60,606 nt of DNA, from contig CAMHJQ010000019.1 of assembly GCA_946185485.1 (NCBI GenBank), forward strand, positions 1 through 60,606, in the 5' to 3' direction. The first letter of the stretch is position 1, and each line of letters begins with the position of its first letter. Under the pieces are notes generated by a model. The model searched no databases, was not told where the DNA came from, and saw only the letters and a program-made list of their open reading frames with translations. Shown piece after piece: positions 26,701-33,334 of the stretch. The position numbers and the translations under genes were made by a program. The DNA comes from an uncultured Prevotellaceae bacterium. GTDB lineage: Bacteria > Bacteroidota > Bacteroidia > Bacteroidales > Bacteroidaceae.

Positions 26701-26815
26701 AATTGTAATATTTAAATAGTTTATGCATTTTATTCGCAGGCAAATTTAAATAATATTTTCGAGAATTCCAAGTTTTTAGGCTTATATTTTTTCCTAAGAG
26801 CCTCAGCCCGTCCAC

Positions 26816-26842
26816 CTCACAGCGTGCCTGTCGCTGTGTGAG
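26816..26842. repeat. CTCACAGCGTGCCTG palindrome, copy 2
   Basis: CTCACAGC at the left arm and GCTGTGTGAG at the right arm, better paired than the copy at 25935. The region 26701-26922 otherwise holds only AT-rich sequence and a short GGCGGTTCCGCC palindrome at 26881-26892; no gene was seen in it. Confidence 0.6.
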
Positions 26843-26922
26843 TCAAGTCTCTGTTGACTAGGTGACTTCGGTGCTCAAGGGGCGGTTCCGCCACACAGCA
26901 GGCAGGTTAAATTACACACCGT

Positions 26923-26952
26923 TTACACAGCGGAACCGACCCTATTGTGTAA
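26923..26952 (-). repeat. REP-like palindrome, copy 3, solitary
   Basis: Exact reverse complement of the 30-base copy at 24391-24420. It ends one base from the stop codon of the M15 peptidase gene. A half copy (TTACACACCG) lies just before it at about 26912. It may serve as the 3' end of the peptidase transcript. Confidence 0.88.
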
Positions 26953-26953
26953 T

Positions 26954-27391
26954 TCAGGTGTAGATGCGGCCGCGCCAGTCGAGACGGACGCGGAGCTGGT
27001 TGTCGGCGGCGTTGCGGCGGACGGCGAGGTGTAGCCACCAGGAGCGGTTGAAGGAGACGTAGGCCTCGTGGAAGCCGATGCCGTGGTGCAGCCATCGGGC
27101 GACGAAGAAGTTGAGTACCTCGCAGGCCTCGTAGAAGGTGGCGCAGCGGATGTCGGCAGCCAGTCCCTCCAGGTGGAGGCTGGAGGGTGAGCCGCCGGCG
27201 GCTTTGTTGGCGTCGGGTGTGCGGTAGGCGCTGTTGACGATGATGGGTTTCTGGCAGTGGTCGCGCAGCGGTTCCAGGTAGTTGGCGCAGAGGAAGCGCA
27301 GGTTGTCCTTGACGTCGCGTGGCAGGCTGGCGGGCTTCATGCCGCCGGTCATCTCGGCCAGCGAGAAGTTTTCGGTGAGCATGGTCATCAT
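26954..27391 (-). CDS. Peptidase M15-family (D-Ala-D-Ala carboxypeptidase-like) protein
   Basis: 145-residue protein without a signal peptide. IIVNSAYRTPDANKAAGGSPSSLHLEGLAADIR is the M15 zinc-site pattern (S-x-H-x-x-G-x-A-x-D), and a later WLHLAV gives the third histidine. Phage endolysins and Bacteroidales mobile islands carry such small M15 enzymes to cut peptidoglycan peptides. Its ATGATG start overlaps the TGA of the amidase gene (three bases), so the two are translationally coupled. The start may be 27391, 27388 or 27382. Confidence 0.82.
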   Translation of the reverse strand: MMTMLTENFSLAEMTGGMKPASLPRDVKDNLRFLCANYLEPLRDHCQKPIIVNSAYRTPDANKAAGGSPSSLHLEGLAADIRCATFYEACEVLNFFVARWLHHGIGFHEAYVSFNRSWWLHLAVRRNAADNQLRVRLDWRGRIYT

Positions 27392-27852
27392 TCTTCACCC
27401 CCTTCCTCACCGCCTCGTTGGTTGGCGCGGTGTGCCATGTCGCGCAGGCATGTCGACCCGTAGTCGGTGCCTGTGCACTCGTTGCGTGCCACGACGGTGG
27501 CCATGGGGAAGACGTGAGCCATTGCGACGGCCAGTGCCTCGACGACCTTGAGCTGGTCGAGTGTGGCGGTGTTAGCCTGCTCGCCGTCGCTGTTGCCTCC
27601 GATGTAGGCAATGCTGACGGCCCCCGGGTTGTGGTTGCGCGAGCAGCGTGCGGGGTCGCTGACGAGGCGGTTGACCTCCACGGTGCCGTCCTTGCGCACC
27701 AGCAGGTGGTGGCCGCAGTCCTTGAAGCCATGCTTGCGCTTGTCGTCGTTGACTTCCTGTAGGGTGAACACTTCCGGTCCGGTGTTAGTCGAGCACAGGA
27801 TGATGTGGGTGATGTTGCGCCTGATGGCGCGGATGTACTGTCTTTTTTTCAT
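27388..27852 (-). CDS. N-acetylmuramoyl-L-alanine amidase-like protein, probably inactive
   Basis: 154 residues with the Amidase_2 (T7 lysozyme-like) fold pattern: THIILCSTNT, FTLQEVNDDKRKHGFKDCGHHLLVRKDGTVE and VSIAYIGG. In active relatives the first zinc ligand is the histidine of VHCSAT; here the position is leucine (IILCST, residue 19). The second ligand (xxGHRD/AHHE type) is replaced by ARNEC, while a cysteine near CLRD remains. Two of three zinc ligands appear lost, so catalysis is doubtful. Next to HU-like and M15 genes it is a standard member of Bacteroidales mobile islands. Confidence 0.72.
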   Translation of the reverse strand: MKKRQYIRAIRRNITHIILCSTNTGPEVFTLQEVNDDKRKHGFKDCGHHLLVRKDGTVEVNRLVSDPARCSRNHNPGAVSIAYIGGNSDGEQANTATLDQLKVVEALAVAMAHVFPMATVVARNECTGTDYGSTCLRDMAHRANQRGGEEGGEE

Positions 27853-27970
27853 AATGCTTTGTTGTTTAAGTAGAAATTAAAAATTAACCTGGTATTGTTT
27901 AGAAAGAAATCAGCAACAATTAGAAATAATTACATTCAGAAATTGAAAGAAATATTTTTTCGAGTTGTTC

Positions 27971-28282
27971 TTATTCGTTGTAAATGAGGTCGGCGATGTC
28001 GATCTTGGCAGTGCGCTGGGCGGGTGTGGCGCGCTGTTCGAGGATGCTGCTGACGGTGACAGGGTGGTCGAAGACGCTGGCGGCAGCCTCGGCTATGGCG
28101 TACCAGTCGCGGTAGGTCTGTCCCGTCTCGTCGGTGTCGGGGAAGAGGATGATGCGTCGGCCCTGCAGGGGGCTCAGACGGGCCACGCTGAGCTCCGTCT
28201 TGCCGCCGGTGGCCAGCCAGAGGTATTCGGGCCTGATGGCGGACATGATGACGGCGGTCTTCTCTGCCTCGACAATACATAC
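27971..28282 (-). pseudogene. C-terminal fragment of a Toprim (DUF6371-like) primase
   Basis: The frame reads VCIVEAEKTAVIMS at its upstream edge, the Toprim glutamate motif, then LFPDTDETGQTYRDW, the DxD motif. The open frame reaches this motif directly from the repeat array at 28286-28540, and the N-terminal part of a primase is missing. An ATG at 28246 lies after the catalytic glutamate, so no complete enzyme can be made. It probably derives from the same replication module as the AAA ATPase just upstream. The frame differs from that of the ATPase. Confidence 0.65.
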
Positions 28283-28285
28283 AGA

Positions 28286-28540
28286 CCCACCCCCACCCCC
28301 TCCCTGTGAGGGAGGGGCGTAGATAGACTTACTGGTGGAGAGAGACCCTCCCCCACCCCCTCCCTGTGAGGGAGGGGCGTAAATAGACTTACCGGTGGAG
28401 GTATCTACTCCCCTCCATTCAGGGAGGGGTGGAGAGAGACCCTCCCCCGTCCCCTCCCTGTGAGGGAGGGGCGTAAATAGACTTACTGGTGGAGGTATCT
28501 GCGGAGGAGGTATCTACTCCCCTCCATTCAGGGAGGGGAC
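28286..28540. repeat. Array of GC-rich paired palindromes
   Basis: Three copies of a palindrome with arms CCCCTCCCT and AGGGAGGGG around GTG (28297-28317, 28357-28377, 28451-28471), each followed by GCGTA(A/G)ATAGACTTAC. Copies two and three are followed by a second, less perfect palindrome CTCCATTCAGGGAGGGG (28410-28429, 28519-28538). Spacings are 60 and 94 bases. The same pair of palindromes occurs inside the DEAD-box gene. It is not CRISPR-like: units are palindromic, few and unevenly spaced, with no unique spacers. Confidence 0.85.
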
Positions 28541-28940
28541 GGGGGTGGGTCTGCTGGGTCTGCTGGGTCTGCAACCTCAAAATTCTGTTTTTCAGGATGT
28601 CCTGTGTCGACTCGTCGCTCTGCTCCGTGTCGTACCACAGCACGCGCAGCGGTAGTGGCTGGCTGCGGTGCAGTGCGAGGATGTCGCTGGTCTGACAGCA
28701 GGCTATGAGCATCGAGGTAAGGAATGTCTTGCCGCTCTTGGCCTTGCCGGTGATGCCCACCAGTTCGTGGCGTGGGAAGCAGGGCTTGTCGAACAGCCTG
28801 AACAGGAAGTCCATGGGCGGCAGCTCGCGGTCGGGTGTGATGCGCAGCCGTTCCAGCTGCTGCATCAGCGGACTGAGGGTGGTCTCCTCGCCGGCATGTG
28901 CCAGCTCGGCATCCAGGTGTTTCATTGTGTCTTGATCCAT
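28419..28940 (-). CDS. RepA-like AAA ATPase, C-terminus replaced by repeat-derived sequence
   Basis: The first 125 residues look like a RecA/AAA_25 ATPase of mobile-element replication (RepA type): ELVGITGKAKSGKTFLTSMLIACCQ is the Walker A loop and LPLRVLWYDTEQSDESTQDIL the following strand with its acidic residues. After ILRLQ the frame enters a 9-base microsatellite (QTQQTQQT) and then the palindrome array, where the remaining 45 residues are Pro/Ser/Gly-rich and end at 28419. Normal relatives are about twice as long, so the ATPase is truncated and probably not functional. It has its own promoter at 28966. Confidence 0.65.
   Translation of the reverse strand: MDQDTMKHLDAELAHAGEETTLSPLMQQLERLRITPDRELPPMDFLFRLFDKPCFPRHELVGITGKAKSGKTFLTSMLIACCQTSDILALHRSQPLPLRVLWYDTEQSDESTQDILKNRILRLQTQQTQQTHPRPLPEWRGVDTSSADTSTSKSIYAPPSQGGDGGGSLSTPP
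28544..28571. repeat. GGTCTGCTG microsatellite at the array edge
   Basis: Three 9-base units (GGTCTGCTG, GGTCTGCTG, GGTCTGCAA) mark the border between the conserved ATPase sequence and the palindrome array. They encode QTQQTQQT in the ATPase frame. Confidence 0.6.
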
Positions 28941-28965
28941 AACTGTTGCATTGTTGGTGATAGCG

Positions 28966-28973
28966 CAAAGTTA
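28966..28973 (-). promoter_or_regulatory. -7 box for the AAA ATPase gene
   Basis: TAACTTTG on the minus strand, 25 bases before the ATG at 28940. Confidence 0.55.
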
Positions 28974-29031
28974 GGGAAAAAGCCCGGTACCGCCATGGCT
29001 GGGGGCACAAAAAATGCCGACCATTCCGGGG

Positions 29032-29092
29032 GGTCGGAAATGGTCGGAAATGGTCGGAAGTCAATGGGAACAGGGGTCGGAAGAGGTCGGAA
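29032..29092. repeat. GGTCGGAAAT short tandem repeat
   Basis: Five 10-base units of GGTCGGAA(A/G)(A/T) at 29032, 29042, 29052, 29075 and 29085. The last two fall inside the coding end of the gene that stops at 29061; the first three follow the stop. Confidence 0.6.
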
Positions 29093-29675
29093 GAAAATCC
29101 TCTATGGCCGCCACGTCCTGCGAGTACTCCTTCTTCGCCTTGGCCAGCCGCAAGGGCACACCCTGCTTGGTGAAGCACTGCGACGCCAGCTCGCCCATGC
29201 GCGCCACGGTGAGCCGGCGGCCGTCTATCAGCGGAGCGAACAGGCGGCGCAGCATGACACGCGCCGTCTCGACGGTCTTCAGCCATACGATGGGCTTCAC
29301 CTCGTCGGGACACGCCGTCGTGAAACCCATCAGGAAGAGCCATTCGGCGAGTGACGTCTCGTCGCCGATGAAGCCATGCTCCAGGAGGAACGCATACCAC
29401 TGCCGCCCCTCGTCCTCGCGGCCCGTCAGGGGGAAGTGCCTGCCGTCGGCGCCGGCGCCACCAGCACAGTCACCGGACACCTGTCCGCCGGCAGCATCGC
29501 AGCCGCCGGCAGCAGCACGGCCGCTGCCGCCATCGTGGCAGTTGGTGACCACCTCCTTGTAAACCACCTTCGCACCCCGCTCCACAAACATGTTGACCTG
29601 TGCGTTCTGCATGTTGGCACCCTGGAACAGTCCCTGCATGTCCCTCAGCAGTGCCCGCTTGTCCTTCTCCTTCAT
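29061..29675 (-). CDS. Unknown protein of a Bacteroidales mobile island
   Basis: 204 residues, not recognised as a named family. The N-terminal 45 residues (MKEKDKRALLRDMQGLFQG...) and the C-terminal half (WYAFLLEHGFIGDETSLAEWLFLMGF, VKPIVWLKTVETARVMLRRLFAPLIDG) look like ordinary helical domains. Between them, residues about 48-85 are a low-complexity Gly/Ala/Cys/Asp stretch encoded by GC-rich triplets, probably an expansion. The C-terminal residues come from the GGTCGGAAAT repeat. Its start shares one base with the stop of the gene before it. The WLFLMGF... segment suggests a replication or mobilisation accessory, but this is a guess. Confidence 0.6.
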   Translation of the reverse strand: MKEKDKRALLRDMQGLFQGANMQNAQVNMFVERGAKVVYKEVVTNCHDGGSGRAAAGGCDAAGGQVSGDCAGGAGADGRHFPLTGREDEGRQWYAFLLEHGFIGDETSLAEWLFLMGFTTACPDEVKPIVWLKTVETARVMLRRLFAPLIDGRRLTVARMGELASQCFTKQGVPLRLAKAKKEYSQDVAAIEDFLPTSSDPCSH

Positions 29676-30100
29676 CAGTGCTTGTCTCCATCATTTTGAT
29701 TGGTGTGAATAATCTCCGAGCCGTCCTCCGCAAAGCCCACCATCTGGTCAGAGTTGAAGTTCGGATTAGTCATGCCCGCGGCCTTGTTCGTGTTGAACAT
29801 GTAGAAGAATGGTGCCGCGGCACGCTGTTCCTCCAGACGGGCTGCCTGCTCCTCCTGACGTGCCGACCGCGCCGCCTCGGCCAGCCGCCTTTGCTCCTCG
29901 GCAAAGAGGGCATACACCGTCTCAGCCGTCTCGCCCCACCCCTGCTCCGTACTGAACAACTCGTTCAGGTGCCGGAACTCAGCCTTCGCCACCTCCAGGC
30001 CGTCAGACTGCATGACGCGCCTGATGCTGGATACTACCCGTTCCAGGGTAATCTTCAGCTTGCCCCGTCGGGGCTTGGGTGGTGGCTGTTCCTGATTCAT
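29675..30100 (-). CDS. Unknown protein, coiled-coil, mobile island
   Basis: 141 residues, no signal peptide. Basic N-terminus (KPRRGKLKITLERVVSSIRRVMQ), a central Glu/Ala/Arg-rich helix (EEQRRLAEAARSARQEEQAARLEEQ) that should form a coiled coil, and a polar tail. First gene of a two-gene unit with the -7 box at 30168. Family not recognised; it may be a DNA-binding or structural accessory. Confidence 0.6.
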   Translation of the reverse strand: MNQEQPPPKPRRGKLKITLERVVSSIRRVMQSDGLEVAKAEFRHLNELFSTEQGWGETAETVYALFAEEQRRLAEAARSARQEEQAARLEEQRAAAPFFYMFNTNKAAGMTNPNFNSDQMVGFAEDGSEIIHTNQNDGDKH

Positions 30101-30167
30101 TTTCTTCCTTCCTTCCGTTCAATAAGTTCGTCTGTCCTGCTTGCCCGTTGCAAAGGCGACTAATTTG

Positions 30168-30175
30168 CAAAGGTA
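30168..30175 (-). promoter_or_regulatory. -7 box for the unknown-gene pair
   Basis: TACCTTTG on the minus strand, 67 bases before the ATG at 30100, within TTTGCAAAGGTAAGG. Confidence 0.5.
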
Positions 30176-30395
30176 AGGCTTTTTCTATAAACTAACAAAT
30201 TTTTTGCCCCAAATTTTTTACTTAACATCACAAAAATATTTCCAAACGAACGTTAAATTCCAGGGGGCCGCCACTCGTTTCTGCATGATATTCAGACACT
30301 ATGGACAGGAGAATACAACAGATTTCAACACCGCAGCATTAACGGTTTTTAACAGCCGGACATCATCATGGCCGGAGCATGATACGGATTATCAC

Positions 30396-30403
30396 TACCT
30401 TTG
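30396..30403 (+). promoter_or_regulatory. -7 box for the HU-like gene
   Basis: TACCTTTG on the plus strand, 154 bases before the HU-like ATG. A long leader follows. Confidence 0.5.
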
Positions 30404-30557
30404 CCATGTCAGAACACCACAAGGAAGCGGCAGCCGAGGGCCCCGGCAAAGGCAGCAAGAAATTTTCCCGCCCGGAGCAAGGAATTTTCCTGCCCGTCAC
30501 TCCCCGAGGAGGCAGACGAACCAACAAACGTTTAACAATTTAAAAACTACATGAACT

Positions 30558-31088
30558 ATGGCAGTAAACATTATCCAGATGCCACTGTGCATCCGTAAGA
30601 ACATCAACGAGAAGTCGTCAGCGTACGGCAAGTTTTTCGTCGAGGTGGACAACGCCGAGACACTGACCACCGACGGACTGGTGCAGCACGTCCGCAGCCA
30701 CAACTGCGCCGTGGGCGAGGAAGCCATCGCCGCCGTCATCAAGAAGCTGGGCGAGTGCATACCCGAACTGGTGGCACAGGGTCAGCCGGTGAAGATCGAC
30801 GGTCTGGGCATCTTCCGTGCCACCGCCTCCAGCGAGGGTGCCGACGAGGCTACCGTCAAGCGCAAGGACTTCGTGCTCAGCTCGCTGCTGAAGGGCATCC
30901 ACATGCGCTTCCTGCCCCAGAGCAACGCCTTCAAGAACCTGACGTCGAAGCGCTTCCTCAACGAGCGCGTGGCACCCTCGGTGAAGTACGTCGTGGAGGC
31001 TGTAGAGCGTACCGTGGAGGGCGAACAGCGCAGCGTGCAGGTACGCACCACCATCGAGGACTTCCGCAACCCCGAAGACGGCGATTGA
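30558..31088 (+). CDS. HU/HIG-family DNA-binding protein
   Basis: 176-residue HU-like nucleoid protein of the long Bacteroidales type. Recognisable parts are TTDGLVQHVRSHNCAVGEEAIAAVIKKLGECIPELVAQGQPVKIDGLGIFRAT, the alpha-hairpin plus beta-arm start of HU, and a C-terminal extension ending in FRNPEDGD. These proteins are common beside amidase genes in Bacteroidales islands and probably bind and bend DNA. Start ATG at 30558 (MAVNIIQMPLC); an out-of-frame ATG lies seven bases upstream. A hairpin terminator follows the gene. Confidence 0.88.
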   Translation: MAVNIIQMPLCIRKNINEKSSAYGKFFVEVDNAETLTTDGLVQHVRSHNCAVGEEAIAAVIKKLGECIPELVAQGQPVKIDGLGIFRATASSEGADEATVKRKDFVLSSLLKGIHMRFLPQSNAFKNLTSKRFLNERVAPSVKYVVEAVERTVEGEQRSVQVRTTIEDFRNPEDGD

Positions 31089-31109
31089 TCTGACTATACA
31101 ACTACAGAG

Positions 31110-31144
31110 ACCTGGGACCGGACTACAAACCGTTCCCAGGTTTT
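31110..31144 (+). terminator. Rho-independent terminator of the HU-like gene
   Basis: ACCTGGGACCGG (31110-31121) pairs with CCGTTCCCAGGT (31130-31141) with one mismatch and an 8-base loop, followed by TTTT. It starts 22 bases after the stop. Confidence 0.8.
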
Positions 31145-31212
31145 ACTTGTTACTTCATTTTGACACACACACTTTTTTGCCCAAGGATAATGGTGCATTC
31201 AAAAAAAAGTCG

Positions 31213-31220
31213 TACCTTTG
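31213..31220 (+). promoter_or_regulatory. -7 box for the DEAD-box gene
   Basis: TACCTTTG, 22 bases before the TTG start at 31243, the usual spacing in this window; this supports the TTG start. Confidence 0.65.
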
Positions 31221-31242
31221 CAGGCGATAAATATAGATTTCA

Positions 31243-33198
31243 TTGAAGACATTTGAAGAATTGGGCGTCTGCGAAGGGATTCGCCGCGCCATTGAGGAGA
31301 TGGGATTTGTACAGCCCATGCCTGTACAGGAGGAAGTAATACCTTATCTTTTAGGTAACGAATTCACAACGCCAAACGCTGACCAAGGGCCAGTGAACGA
31401 CGTCATCGCACTGGCCCAGACGGGTACGGGCAAGACGGCGGCATTCGGCATACCCGTGCTGCAGCGCATTGCAGACATGCCGCGCCCGCAGATGGGCGAG
31501 ATAGGCAGGGGACTGCCACTGGCACTCATCCTGGCACCGACGCGAGAACTGTGCCTGCAGATTGCCGACGACATGCGCGACTTTGCCAAATACCTGGACG
31601 GCATCCACATCGAGGCCGTCTATGGCGGTGCCTCGATAGAACAACAGATACGTGCCCTGCGCAAGGGCGTACAGGTCATCGTGGCGACGCCGGGCCGACT
31701 CATCGACCTGATGAAGCGCGGCGTGGCCGTGCTCGACGACGTGCGCAACGTGGTGCTCGACGAGGCCGACGAGATGCTGAACATGGGTTTCTCGGAGAGC
31801 ATCGACGCCATCCTCGAGGGCGTGCCCGAGGACCGCAACACGCTGCTCTTCTCGGCCACCATGAGCCGCGAGATAGAGCGCATCGCAAAGGGCTACCTGC
31901 ACGACTACAAGGAGATTGTGGTGGGCTCGCGCAACGAGGGTGCCGAGCACGTCAACCACATCTACTACATGGTGAACGCCAAGGACAAGTACCTGGCCCT
32001 GAAGCGCCTCGTGGACTTCTACCCCCGCATCTTCGCCATCATCTTCTGCCGCACGAAGATAGAGACGCAGGAGGTGGCCGACAAACTGATACACGACGGC
32101 TACAATGCCGAGTCGCTGCACGGCGACCTCTCGCAGCAGCAGCGCGACCTGACCATGCAGAAGTTCCGCCAGCACACGGTGCAGCTGTTGGTGGCCACCG
32201 ACGTAGCAGCACGCGGACTGGACGTGGACGACCTGACGCACGTCATCAACTACGGACTGCCCGACGACATAGAGAACTACACCCACCGCTCAGGGCGCAC
32301 AGGCCGTGCCGGCAAGAAGGGTACCAGCCTGAGCATCGTCCACGTGCGCGAAAAACACAAGATACGCGCCATCGAGCGCGAGATAGGCAAGCAGTTCGAG
32401 CGGGGCACCATCCCCTCGGCCGAGGAAATCTGCAAGAAGCAGCTCTACAAGGTGATGGACCAGATAGTGAAGGCCGACGTCGACGAGGAGCAGATAGCGC
32501 CCTTCATGCAGGACATCAGCCGCTACTTCGAGTACATCGACAAGGACGACATCATCAAGAAGATTGTCTCCATGGAGTTTGGCCGCTTCCTGGCCTACTA
32601 TGCCGACGCGCCGGAGATTCAGACTCTCCCCCAACCCCTCCCTGGGAGGGAGGGGCGTAAAATGTCCAAAGACGGTAAACAAGGGAAGAAGCATACTACT
32701 CCCCTCCCTCACAGGGAGGGGCAGGGGGAAGGGTCGTTCCGCAAGCTGTTCATCAACCTCGGCAAGAAAGATGGTTTCTATTCTGGCGAGCTGATGCAGT
32801 TCCTCAATAAAAACGTCCGCGGTCACGTGGAGGTCGGACATATCGACCTGCTGTCCACCATGTCCTACTTCGAAGTGCCGGAGGAGGATGCGCCCCGTGT
32901 CATCAAGTACGTCAACGGCCAGCACTACAAGGGCCGTGACGTGCGCTGCAACGGTGCCGAAGAGGGTGGTCTGGGCAAGCGTCCCGCTGCGAACCGCTCC
33001 GCTTCTCGAAAGTCTCCCGCCTCACCCACAGCTCCCGCCAAATCCCACCAAAAGTCCGATTGGCTTCAGTTCCTGAATCCCGACGCCATGCGTTCTAAGG
33101 GCGAGAAGCGTCCTCACTCCCGGGACCTGAAGGGCGAAGAGCCTGACTTCAGCGAGGAAGGCTGGGCCATCCGCAAGCCCCGCAAAAAGAAATCCTGA
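31243..33198 (+). CDS. DEAD-box RNA helicase with DbpA-like RNA-binding domain and repeat-encoded insert
   Basis: ATP-dependent RNA helicase, 651 residues. Motifs in order: PMPVQ (Q), AQTGTGKT (I), APTREL (Ia), DEAD in VVLDEADEMLNMGF (II), LFSATM (III) and YTHRSGRTGRAG (VI). After the helicase core a DbpA-type RNA-binding domain (RKLFINLGKKDGFYSGELMQFLNKNV...VRCNGAEE) and a basic tail follow. The start is TTG at 31243; MKTFEELGV matches the family and no ATG lies upstream in frame before a promoter. Residues about 461-496, between core and RNA-binding domain, come from the paired palindrome repeat (TLPQPLPGREGRK...TTPLPHREGQGEG) and stay in frame. Confidence 0.93.
   Translation: MKTFEELGVCEGIRRAIEEMGFVQPMPVQEEVIPYLLGNEFTTPNADQGPVNDVIALAQTGTGKTAAFGIPVLQRIADMPRPQMGEIGRGLPLALILAPTRELCLQIADDMRDFAKYLDGIHIEAVYGGASIEQQIRALRKGVQVIVATPGRLIDLMKRGVAVLDDVRNVVLDEADEMLNMGFSESIDAILEGVPEDRNTLLFSATMSREIERIAKGYLHDYKEIVVGSRNEGAEHVNHIYYMVNAKDKYLALKRLVDFYPRIFAIIFCRTKIETQEVADKLIHDGYNAESLHGDLSQQQRDLTMQKFRQHTVQLLVATDVAARGLDVDDLTHVINYGLPDDIENYTHRSGRTGRAGKKGTSLSIVHVREKHKIRAIEREIGKQFERGTIPSAEEICKKQLYKVMDQIVKADVDEEQIAPFMQDISRYFEYIDKDDIIKKIVSMEFGRFLAYYADAPEIQTLPQPLPGREGRKMSKDGKQGKKHTTPLPHREGQGEGSFRKLFINLGKKDGFYSGELMQFLNKNVRGHVEVGHIDLLSTMSYFEVPEEDAPRVIKYVNGQHYKGRDVRCNGAEEGGLGKRPAANRSASRKSPASPTAPAKSHQKSDWLQFLNPDAMRSKGEKRPHSRDLKGEEPDFSEEGWAIRKPRKKKS
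32624..32731. repeat. GC-rich paired palindrome inside the DEAD-box gene
   Basis: First palindrome at 32635-32655 (arms CCCCTCCCT / AGGGAGGGG, loop GGG) followed by GCGTAAAATG, second at 32701-32721 (same arms, loop CAC), the reverse of the island array form. The palindromes are flanked by CTCCCCCAA and GCAGGGGGAAGGG. The element adds 36 codons without a stop. Confidence 0.85.
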
Positions 33199-33252
33199 AC
33201 CACACCGTTGGTAGCAACAGGGCGAATTTTGATTGCGCCATCATCAACGGGC

Positions 33253-33288
33253 AAAAAAATTCCCTGCTCCTTCTCAGGAACAGGGAAT
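33253..33288 (-). terminator. Terminator of the lipase operon
   Basis: ATTCCCTG (33259-33266) pairs with CAGGGAAT (33281-33288), extended by TCC/GGA past one mismatch. On the minus strand a T run (A run 33253-33259) follows. It lies 47 bases after the last gene of the minus-strand operon. Confidence 0.8.
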
Positions 33289-33334
33289 CGGATTGATTTA
33301 TTGCTATTGTCAGAAACCTGACCGTTGTAAGGAT

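Larger units (their letters stand above)
30101..30557. other. 457-base intergenic region with divergent promoters
   Basis: Holds a minus-strand -7 box (30168-30175) for the unknown-gene pair and a plus-strand box (30396-30403) that would give the HU-like gene a leader of about 145 bases. The leader contains a near-repeat of AATTTTCCCGCCCG / AATTTTCCTGCCCG at about 30458 and 30483. No convincing gene was found. Confidence 0.5.

Noticed and set aside
28286..28540. CRISPR-like array
   Set aside because: Units are palindromic, only three, spaced unevenly, and the intervening sequence repeats as well. No cas gene is near.
30406..30543. 45-codon open frame MSEHHKEAAAEGPG... in the HU-like gene leader
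   Set aside because: Its ATG lies three bases after the -7 box, before the expected transcription start, and the composition is basic and unordered. It may be leader sequence only.
30204..30554. 116-codon plus-strand open frame before the HU-like gene
   Set aside because: Low-complexity basic protein without a motif; overlaps the promoter and leader region.
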